A DNA stretch of 64,000 bases from Microbacterium sp. SORGH_AS_1204. GTDB taxonomy: Bacteria > Actinomycetota > Actinomycetes > Actinomycetales > Microbacteriaceae. The stretch covers positions 434,001 to 498,000 of the forward strand of contig NZ_JAUTBD010000001.1 of assembly GCF_030818935.1 (NCBI RefSeq). The letters are read 5' to 3'. The notes below the pieces were generated by a model. The model had not been told where the DNA came from. It did not search any database and worked only from the letters and a program-made list of their open reading frames with translations. The position numbers were made by a program, and so were the translations under genes. Positions 9,131 through 16,304 of this stretch are shown piece by piece. Within the stretch, counting starts at the first letter, position 1; the number at the start of each line of letters is the position of its first letter.

Positions 9131-10732
9131 ATGACTCAGACGTCCGCGCCCGCCACCCCCGGCGACCCGGCCGGCGATCCGACGGAGGCCCCCCGCCGGG
9201 CGACCGTTCCCGTCACGGCGTCGACGTTCGTCTCCGGCGTCTGGAATCGTCGCGGCGACTGGGCCGGCCCCGTCGCCGTCTTCGTGATCGTCTTCATCGG
9301 CTACGTGCTGTTCGCCGCGCAGCAGTGGGCCCACTTCACCGCCCGCTCGTGGGATCTCGGCATCTTCACGCAGTTGCTCGCGCACTATGCGGCGCTGCAG
9401 CCGCCCATCGTCGACATCAAGGGCGACGGATACAACCTGCTCGGCGACCATTTCCACCCGCTGCTGGCGATCCTCGCGCCCGTCTATGCGCTCTTCCCGT
9501 CGGCGTTCACGCTCCTCGTCATCCAGGCCGCCTGCTTCGCGTTCTCGGCCGCGGTCTTCACGCGCGCGGCGGTGACCCGCCTGGGGACCGTCGCCGGGGT
9601 GGCGCTCGGCTTCGCTTTCGGCTTCGCGTGGGGCCTGCAGTACGCCGCCGACGCGCAGTTCCATGAGATCGCGTTGGCCGTCCCCCTGCTCACCCTCAGC
9701 CTGATCGCCGTGCTCGACCGCCGCTGGGCGGCGGCGACATCGTGGGGAGCGCCACTCGTCTTCGTCAAAGAAGACCTCGGTCTGACGGTGGTCATGCTCG
9801 GACTCGTCATCGCGCTGCTGGCCTGGCGGGAGCGCCCGGGGCATTCCGAGCAGGTCGTCGCCGCGACCGCGCCGCGCAGCCCTTCCGGCGCGCACGCGAA
9901 CCCGCCGCACGGGGACGCCGCGCCGGCACGGGCGGTGCTGCAGGGCCTCGGACGCCTCTCGGGCGTGAGCCTCGGCGCGGGCCTGGCGGTGTGGGGGGTG
10001 GTGTGGTTCGTCATCGCGACGATGATCGTGCTGCCGGCGCTCAACCCCGGCGGCGAGTGGGCCTACGCCGACAAGGCCGATCCGCTGAGCGTCCTGACCG
10101 ACACCGCGATCCTCTTCAATCCGGCCAAGGGCGAGACCATCGCGCTCCTGCTCGCCTCGTCCGCGGTCCTCGTGCTGCGCTCGCCGCTGGCGCTGCTGCT
10201 GCTGCCGACACTGGCCTGGCGCTTCCTCTCGACGAACAGCGGGTACTGGGCGCCGACGTGGCACTACAGCGCCGTGCTCATCCCGATCGTCCTCGTCGCG
10301 CTTCTGGATGCCATCGAGCGGGGTCGCGAATCGCGCTGGATGCGGATGCGGGCCTATGTGCGCCACGCACCGGCCATCGCGGTGACGGCGGCGATCGTGC
10401 TGCTGCCCGGTCTGCCGCTGTTCTCGCTCGTCACGGCTGAGAGCTGGGAGCCGTCGCCGCGCGCGTCGAGCGCCCAGGCGGCGATCGCCGCGGTGCCCGC
10501 GGGAGCGAGCGTGGTCAGCGACATCGGACTCATGAACTACCTCGTCAGCGATCACGACGTCTACTGGATCGGCAACGCCAATCCCGAGCCCGACTGCATC
10601 GTCATTGACACCGTCGCCGGGGGGACGCCCGGCGAGTGGGGCAGCGTCATCGACGTCGGGCAGCGGTTGTTCCCGGGGGTCGGCTACGCCGCCGTCTTCG
10701 ACCGCGACGGGTATCAGGTCGCCTGCCGGTGA
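9131..10732 (+). CDS. DUF2079 domain polytopic membrane protein
   Basis: 533 aa. Pro/Thr-rich cytoplasmic start, then about ten hydrophobic segments (VAVFVIVFIGYVLF, LLAILAPVYALF, VAGVALGFAFGFAWGL and so on). The family signature is visible: RSWDLGIFTQ, GDHFHP, DAQFHEIALAVP and KEDLGLT, with the periplasmic C-terminal part containing YLVSDHDVYWIGN. DUF2079 proteins resemble GT-C-fold glycosyltransferases; the conserved D and H residues early in the chain match that idea, but no substrate is known. Stands alone, 64 bases after tatB. Confidence 0.85.
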   Translation: MTQTSAPATPGDPAGDPTEAPRRATVPVTASTFVSGVWNRRGDWAGPVAVFVIVFIGYVLFAAQQWAHFTARSWDLGIFTQLLAHYAALQPPIVDIKGDGYNLLGDHFHPLLAILAPVYALFPSAFTLLVIQAACFAFSAAVFTRAAVTRLGTVAGVALGFAFGFAWGLQYAADAQFHEIALAVPLLTLSLIAVLDRRWAAATSWGAPLVFVKEDLGLTVVMLGLVIALLAWRERPGHSEQVVAATAPRSPSGAHANPPHGDAAPARAVLQGLGRLSGVSLGAGLAVWGVVWFVIATMIVLPALNPGGEWAYADKADPLSVLTDTAILFNPAKGETIALLLASSAVLVLRSPLALLLLPTLAWRFLSTNSGYWAPTWHYSAVLIPIVLVALLDAIERGRESRWMRMRAYVRHAPAIAVTAAIVLLPGLPLFSLVTAESWEPSPRASSAQAAIAAVPAGASVVSDIGLMNYLVSDHDVYWIGNANPEPDCIVIDTVAGGTPGEWGSVIDVGQRLFPGVGYAAVFDRDGYQVACR

Positions 10733-10750
10733 CGCGCCCGGCGGGCCTGA

Positions 10751-11647
10751 TCAGCCTTCCACCGCCGCCACCGTGCGGAGCGTCCGCAGCACGCGGCGCA
10801 CCGCGGCGTACGCCAGGGTGTCCGGTCGCGCGAGAACGTCGACGTGGCGCACGAGGTCGACGTCGGCCAGGGGACGCAGCACGACGCCGTCGGCGGCGAG
10901 CGAGGTCGTGGTCGTCCTCGGCATGACGGCCACCGCGCCGCCCGCTCGCACCACCTCCGCCGTCACCGAGAACTCGTTGATGCGGTGCGCGATGCGCAGG
11001 GGCCTGCCGACGCGGGCCGCGAGGTGGTCGAGCACGCCGGCCAGGGGGAAGCCCTCGTGCACCGACACCCACGACGCGTCGGCGAGGTCGGCGGCATGCA
11101 CGCGGGACCGGGATGCCAGGGGGTGAGCCGCGGGGAGGGCGATGTCGAGGGGCTCCTCGAGCAGCGGCGTGGCGACGACGCGATCGCTAGGCCACGGGGC
11201 ATCGTGCGCCAGGCGATGGGCGATGACGAGGTCGTGATCGGCGGTGAGCCCGGGAAAATCGCGGTGGGCGACGTCGGCGTCGGTCAGGTGCAGGGGTGGG
11301 GTGCCGTCGAGGGCGCGCAACAGCGGACCGAACAGCGTGAGTCCGGCACTGTGGAACGCCGACACGCGCACGGGTCGATCGTCGCTCTCGAGGAACGCCC
11401 CCACCGCCTCCCGCGCGGCGGTGAGTGCTTCGTCGACGCGCATCCCCGCCGCGGCCAATGCTTCACCGGCCGGGGTCAGGGCGAGGGTGCGACCACGGCG
11501 CATGGTGAGGGGCACGGGTACGCGCGCCTGTAGCGACGCGAGCTGCTGCGACACCGCGGATGCCGAGACGTGCAGGGCCGCGGCGACGGCGGCGACGCTG
11601 CCGCGGTCGCCGAGTTCTCGCAGCAGGCGGAGGTGGGCGGCATCCAT
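10751..11647 (-). CDS. LysR-family transcriptional regulator
   Basis: 298 aa from the ATG at 11647. N-terminal winged HTH (LRELGDRGSVAAVAAALHVSASAVSQQLASLQ, then LTPAGEAL) and a C-terminal periplasmic-binding-like effector domain (about 88-290) with PLLEEPLDIALP and GGAVAVMPR. The gene is divergent from an EamA exporter with 71 bases between starts, a common arrangement in which the regulator controls the transporter and itself. Confidence 0.9.
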   Translation of the reverse strand: MDAAHLRLLRELGDRGSVAAVAAALHVSASAVSQQLASLQARVPVPLTMRRGRTLALTPAGEALAAAGMRVDEALTAAREAVGAFLESDDRPVRVSAFHSAGLTLFGPLLRALDGTPPLHLTDADVAHRDFPGLTADHDLVIAHRLAHDAPWPSDRVVATPLLEEPLDIALPAAHPLASRSRVHAADLADASWVSVHEGFPLAGVLDHLAARVGRPLRIAHRINEFSVTAEVVRAGGAVAVMPRTTTTSLAADGVVLRPLADVDLVRHVDVLARPDTLAYAAVRRVLRTLRTVAAVEG

Positions 11648-11718
11648 AAGTCTGAACTTACGGGACGGCGAAGGAAGATGTCATTGTTCTTTCGTCTCGC
11701 GGGAGAGACGGTAGGGAG

Positions 11719-12666
11719 ATGGCTCGTCGCACCCCCGAGATCGTCGTCGACCTGCTGCTCATCGCCGTGGCCGCGGTATGGGGCGCGAGCTTCCTCGCGG
11801 CGAAAGAACTGACCGGCGAGGTGGGCGTCGCCCCCGCCGTGGCGCTGCGTTTCGTCATCGCCGCGGCGGCGCTCGGGATCGTGTGCCTCATCCGGCGCGA
11901 ACGGATGCCGCGCGGCCGGGGCCTCGCGATCGCGGCGCTGCTCGGCTGCTCGCAGGCGGCCGTCATCGGTCTCGAGACCGCGGGGGTGCACCTCACGACG
12001 GCGACCAACGCGGGCCTGTTGATCAGTCTCGCCCTCGTCTTCACCCCGGTGCTGGAGAGCATCGCCGCGCGGGCGTGGCTGCCGCGGACGTATTTCGTCG
12101 CCGCCGTCGCGGCGGTGGTCGGTGTCGCCCTGCTCGTCTCGGACGGCGGGCTTCGCACCCCGACCGTCGGCGACGCCCTCGTCATCGCCGCCGCGGCGGT
12201 GCGCGCCGTGCACGTCACCGCCAGTGCGCGCCTCACCCGCGGGCGGCAGGAGAGCACGCTCGCCGTCGTGCTGGTGCAACTCGTCGTGTGCGCGGTGACG
12301 TCGTCGGCGGTCGCCGGCGCCGACCTGCCCGCGGCGGCGGGTCGACTCACGGCATCCGGGTGGGCGAATCTGCTGTTCCTCGGACTGCTGTGCTCGGTCT
12401 TCGCCTTCGTCGTGCAGTTGTGGGCGGTGCGGCGCACATCGGCGACGCGGGCGAGCATCCTCATGGGAACCGAGCCGGTCTGGGCGCTCGCCGTGGGTGT
12501 GGCGATCGGCGGCGAGGCGGTCGGGCTGCCCGGCCTCGCGGGCGCCGTCCTCATCGTCGCCGCGTCGTATGCCGGTCAGGCCATCGAGCGTCGCCACCGC
12601 CGCGGGCGCGCCTCGGTGCCGGCGCCGTCCGCGCCGGTCACCATGGCCGAGCCGTTGCGGCGCTGA
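11719..12666 (+). CDS. EamA/DMT-superfamily transporter (RhaT-like)
   Basis: 315 aa with ten predicted transmembrane helices in two EamA halves. First half opens with AAVWGASFLAAKEL; the second contains LCSVFAFVVQLWAVRRTSATRASILMGTEPVWALAVG, the usual C-terminal EamA pattern. RBS TAGGGAG directly precedes the ATG. Such carriers export amino acids or metabolites; substrate unknown. Likely regulated by the divergent LysR protein. Confidence 0.88.
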   Translation: MARRTPEIVVDLLLIAVAAVWGASFLAAKELTGEVGVAPAVALRFVIAAAALGIVCLIRRERMPRGRGLAIAALLGCSQAAVIGLETAGVHLTTATNAGLLISLALVFTPVLESIAARAWLPRTYFVAAVAAVVGVALLVSDGGLRTPTVGDALVIAAAAVRAVHVTASARLTRGRQESTLAVVLVQLVVCAVTSSAVAGADLPAAAGRLTASGWANLLFLGLLCSVFAFVVQLWAVRRTSATRASILMGTEPVWALAVGVAIGGEAVGLPGLAGAVLIVAASYAGQAIERRHRRGRASVPAPSAPVTMAEPLRR

Positions 12667-12730
12667 CGTCTGGGCGGCGCCCTACGCGCGAAGATCGTCA
12701 GGCGGATGCCGTCTCGCGGCGCCGCGGGCG

Positions 12731-12865
12731 CCCCGCGGTTCCGCCGCGGCGGCCGTGCCGGCTCCGCCGCGCGCGCCCCGCGGTCCCGTCGCGGCGGCCG
12801 TGCCGGCTCTGCCGCGCGCGCCCCGCGGTCCCATCGTGCCGGCCGTGCCGGTTCCGCCGGCGATC
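12731..12865. repeat. 45-bp tandem repeat (minisatellite), three copies
   Basis: Units begin CCCCGCGGTYCC at 12731, 12776 and 12821; the first two are nearly identical, the third is degenerate. The 261-base gap between the EamA gene and the lipoate ligase gene holds nothing else I can support. In one frame it would encode a 15-residue Gly/Arg/Ala repeat, but no start or RBS supports translation. Confidence 0.75.
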
Positions 12866-12927
12866 GCCCCGCCGCGCCACCCGTCGACACGGCCACCCCG
12901 CTAGGCTGCCCGCCGTAGGCTGGACGC

Positions 12928-13977
12928 ATGCACGGCGAGTACAAGGTCCCGGGGGGCAAGCTGGTCGTCGTCGACCTCGAGGAGCGCGAGGGCCGCATCC
13001 ACGGCTTCCACCTCGCGGGCGACTTCTTCCTCGAGCCCGACGACGCCCTCGACGACATCGACGCCGCCGTGAACGGCCTGCCGGTCGAATCCGACGTGCC
13101 CACGATCGCCGCCGCGATCCGTGGGGCGCTCCCCGAGGGGGCGCAGCTGCTGGGGTTCACTCCCGAGTCGGTGGCGACCGCCGTCCGCCGTGCCCTGGTC
13201 ACCGCTCCCGGCTGGGCCGACTTCGAGTGGGAGGTCGTCCACGACCGTCCGGTCTCCCCACGGATGAACCTCGCCCTCGACGAGGTGCTCACCACCCGCG
13301 TCGGCGCCGGGCTGCGCAAGCCCACCCTGCGCCTGTGGGAATGGAACGAGAGCGCCGTCGTCATCGGATCGTTCCAGTCGCTGCGCAACGAGGTCGACCC
13401 TGCGGGAGCGGCGAAGCACGGCTTCGACGTCGTCCGCCGCATCTCGGGCGGGGGAGCGATGCTCATGGCCGCGAACTCGATCGTGACGTACTCGCTGTAC
13501 GTTCCGGCATCCCTCGTCGCGGGCATGACCTTCGCCGACTCCTACGCCTTCCTCGACGACTGGGTGCTGCAGGCGCTGCGCTCGCTCGGCATCGACGCGG
13601 TGTACCAGCCGCTCAACGACATCGCCGGTCCCCACGGCAAGATCGGCGGGGCCGCGCAGAAACGCCTCGCCAACGGCGGGGTGCTGCACCACGCGACCCT
13701 CAGCTACGACATGGACGGCCAGGTGCTCACCGAGGTGCTGCGCATCGGTCGCGAGAAGCTCAGCGACAAGGGCACGGTCTCCGCCGCGAAGCGCGTCGAC
13801 CCCCTGCGCAGCCAGACGGGGCTCCCGCGCGACCAGGTCATCGACCGCTTCATCTCGACCTTCACCACCCTGTACGGCGCGACCGAGGGGCACATCTCCG
13901 ACGAGGAGTACGCCGAGGCCGAAGCCCTCGTGGCGTCGAAGTTCGCCACCGACGCGTGGCTGCAGCGCGTCCCGTGA
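12928..13977 (+). CDS. lplA: Lipoate-protein ligase A family protein
   Basis: 349 aa. Residues 1-90 form the small accessory domain (HGEYKVPGGKLVVVDLE, DFFLEPDDALDDID), placed at the N-terminus. The catalytic biotin/lipoate-ligase fold follows: MNLALDEVL, GSFQSLRNEVD, the RRISGGGA loop at about 170-177 and the adenylate-binding lysine in GKIGG (K238). The family attaches lipoate or octanoate to E2 and GcvH lysines. The stop overlaps the next start by a GTGA junction, so the methyltransferase is translationally coupled to it. Confidence 0.88.
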   Translation: MHGEYKVPGGKLVVVDLEEREGRIHGFHLAGDFFLEPDDALDDIDAAVNGLPVESDVPTIAAAIRGALPEGAQLLGFTPESVATAVRRALVTAPGWADFEWEVVHDRPVSPRMNLALDEVLTTRVGAGLRKPTLRLWEWNESAVVIGSFQSLRNEVDPAGAAKHGFDVVRRISGGGAMLMAANSIVTYSLYVPASLVAGMTFADSYAFLDDWVLQALRSLGIDAVYQPLNDIAGPHGKIGGAAQKRLANGGVLHHATLSYDMDGQVLTEVLRIGREKLSDKGTVSAAKRVDPLRSQTGLPRDQVIDRFISTFTTLYGATEGHISDEEYAEAEALVASKFATDAWLQRVP

Positions 13978-14933
13978 GCGTCGAGGTCCTCCCCGACGCC
14001 CCCGCCCCCGGCCGCGTCGAGATCCACCACGCCGACAATCTCGTCGTCACCCCGGCCTTCGCCGACGGGTCGTTCGCCCTCGTCTACCTCGATCCGCCGT
14101 TCAACACCGGCCGCACCCGTTCGAAGGCCGTCGAGTCGGCGACGTGGACGCCCCCGGTCGAGGAGGGTGAGACCCCGGATGCCGCCGAGCCGGAGGTCGC
14201 GGCATCCATCGACGATCCGAACATGCTGACGTTCCCCGAGGAGGAGCCGCCCCCGCCTCCCGTGGTGCAGCGCGGCTTCCACGGACGCGAGTATGCACGC
14301 CTGCGCGGCGACCTGCGCACGTACGACGACCGGTTCGACGACTATTGGGGCTTCCTCGAGCCGCGGCTGATCGAAGCATGGCGTCTGCTCGCCGACGACG
14401 GCACGCTGTACCTCCACCTCGACTACCGCGAGGTGCACTACGCCAAGGTCATGTGCGACGCCCTGTTCGGCCGCGACAAGTTCCTGAACGAGCTCATCTG
14501 GGCGTACGACTACGGCGCGAAGACCAAGCGCCGCTGGCCCACGAAGCACGAGACGATCCTCGTCTACGTGAAGAACCCCGCCCGGTACTTCTTCGACTCG
14601 GATGCCGTCGACCGCGAGCCCTACATGGCCCCGGGTCTCGTGACCGCCGAGAAGGCCGCCCGCGGGAAGATGCCGACCGACGTGTGGTGGCACACCATCG
14701 TGCCGACCACGGGTCGGGAGAAGACGGGCTACCCGACGCAGAAGCCCGAGGGCGTGCTGCGGCGCATGGTGCAGGCCTCCAGCCGCCCCGGTGATCGCGT
14801 GCTCGACATGTTCGCGGGCAGCGGCACGCTCGGCGCCGTCGCCGCGCCCCTCGGCCGGCACAGCGTGCTGATCGACGACAACGCGGATGCCGTCGCGGTG
14901 ATGCGCAAGCGCCTGGAGCCGTTCGCGGGCTGA
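13974..14933 (+). CDS. Site-specific DNA methyltransferase, beta-class (DPPF motif), orphan
   Basis: 319 aa from the GTG at 13974, which overlaps the previous stop. Motif IV DPPFN is at residues 40-44 and precedes the SAM-binding motif I (LDMFAGSGTLGA, about 277-288), the beta-class order. KEH-like KHETILVYVKN and DVWWHTI..GREKTGYPTQKP strings are conserved in this actinobacterial family. DPPF with this order fits N6-adenine or N4-cytosine methylation. No restriction endonuclease is adjacent, so it is probably an orphan regulatory or housekeeping enzyme; the recognition sequence cannot be read from here. Confidence 0.88.
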   Translation: MSVEVLPDAPAPGRVEIHHADNLVVTPAFADGSFALVYLDPPFNTGRTRSKAVESATWTPPVEEGETPDAAEPEVAASIDDPNMLTFPEEEPPPPPVVQRGFHGREYARLRGDLRTYDDRFDDYWGFLEPRLIEAWRLLADDGTLYLHLDYREVHYAKVMCDALFGRDKFLNELIWAYDYGAKTKRRWPTKHETILVYVKNPARYFFDSDAVDREPYMAPGLVTAEKAARGKMPTDVWWHTIVPTTGREKTGYPTQKPEGVLRRMVQASSRPGDRVLDMFAGSGTLGAVAAPLGRHSVLIDDNADAVAVMRKRLEPFAG

Positions 14934-15066
14934 GGGTGGGGGCCAGTCGGGCGGGCGGTTCCTTTCGCGCTGATGAGCGGGTGGCCGCTGGTATCGCCGT
15001 CGTCTTGAGAGGCGCGTTCGTCGAACCGTGGGTGGTGTCGGGGAGTTCGCTGATACGTGCGGCGCT

Positions 15067-16035
15067 TCAGTCGTTCTCGAGAACGCTGTCCACGAGAGGC
15101 GCCGCGCGCAGGGCGCGCATCATCGCGCGTTCCGACGAGAACCCCGAACGCGCGGCAATCGTCTTGGGGTCGTCAGCGCCGACCCGGAACAGCTCGACCG
15201 CGTGGCGCGCCCTCAGTTCACCGAGACGACGGTGCGCCGTGGTGCCTGCCGCGTTGTACGCACGCGCGAGGTAACTGTGCGAGACCCCGAGCATTTCAGG
15301 CAGCGCTCCCACGGTGAACTCGGGATCGTGAGCGCGGTCGAACATGACCCGGTCGGCGCGAGACCGGAGGCGTGTTGCCGCAGTCGCGACATTCCCAGGG
15401 GTCGTCTCGGGCCTCAGCTCAGACATCACTGCCGAGGCAAGGAACTCCAGGGCCGACTGGAGCAGGGGGAATGAGGACACCTCCACATTGATGTCGTTGC
15501 TGAGCAGAGTATTGACGGCGCTTGAGAGGAAGTGCCAACCTCCGACTGCCACGTTCGTGGAATGCACCGCACCGTCCAGCGCCCATTGCGAGGGGCCGTG
15601 AAGACGGGCGTGAACCTCGATGCGCGCCGTGGGCCGGTCTGCGCTCAGACGGACACCCGCCGGCCGGAAGATGGCCGAACCGCCAGATGCCAGCCGTGCG
15701 GCCGTCGACCCCGCCTTCTTTGCAGCTTCCGCCGACGACTGTCGCGTTTCCTGCTCGGAGACGATCAACAGCTCCCCGGCTGCCTGGAGCACGATCACGG
15801 GAATATCAGCATCGCGCGCCACGGGTTCTAAAGCGGCGGGCGTGTGCCAAATACGGCGAACGGTCAGAGACGGTGTCCGGAACTCATCGACGTGGATGCG
15901 CATCCCGAGGTTTTCGTCGAGTGGTTGCGTCTCCCACCCGCGGAGACCGAACCAGCGGCTCGCGAGATCCCCGCGCAGGGTCAGCCCGCGGGTCATGGTG
16001 GAGAAATTGTTTGGTGCGGCGAGTCGCTCCGACAT
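15067..16035 (-). CDS. AraC-like transcriptional regulator
   Basis: 322 aa from the ATG at 16035. Residues 1-215 are a sensor region without a motif I can name. The C-terminus has an AraC HTH pair: FTVGALPEMLGVSHSYLARAYNAAGTTAHRRLGELRARHAVELF, then TIAARSGFSSERAMMRALR. The second helix is less canonical than in AraC itself. It is divergent from the repeat protein gene with a 269-base gap and is a reasonable candidate regulator of it. Confidence 0.8.
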   Translation of the reverse strand: MSERLAAPNNFSTMTRGLTLRGDLASRWFGLRGWETQPLDENLGMRIHVDEFRTPSLTVRRIWHTPAALEPVARDADIPVIVLQAAGELLIVSEQETRQSSAEAAKKAGSTAARLASGGSAIFRPAGVRLSADRPTARIEVHARLHGPSQWALDGAVHSTNVAVGGWHFLSSAVNTLLSNDINVEVSSFPLLQSALEFLASAVMSELRPETTPGNVATAATRLRSRADRVMFDRAHDPEFTVGALPEMLGVSHSYLARAYNAAGTTAHRRLGELRARHAVELFRVGADDPKTIAARSGFSSERAMMRALRAAPLVDSVLEND

Positions 16036-16304
16036 CGATCCTCCCTACGACGCACAACGTTCCCAACGTTCCGATGACCTCTCCCATCGTTGGCAAATCC
16101 TCTGTCGCACAGAGCCTGGGTACCGAACCTTCGCCCGGCGAGTGGGCGGAATTCATCCCCGGTCTCCACAATGTGAACCGGTTGTCGCCGATATTTGAAC
16201 AGCGAGAGGTTGAGGCCCTCTGATGAGTCGCGAGGCAGTCACACTCGGTACGCCGCGGATCCGGCGGGATCGACGCCGGGCGCCAAGCCTGAGAGAGGAC
16301 CTCC

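Noticed and set aside
12667..12927. Small Arg/Gly-rich frames before lplA
   Set aside because: They come from the 45-bp minisatellite; no RBS or conserved start.
11778..13973. Upstream extension of the methyltransferase frame (1051 aa)
   Set aside because: Runs through EamA and lplA genes out of frame; the GTG at 13974 gives the conserved start.
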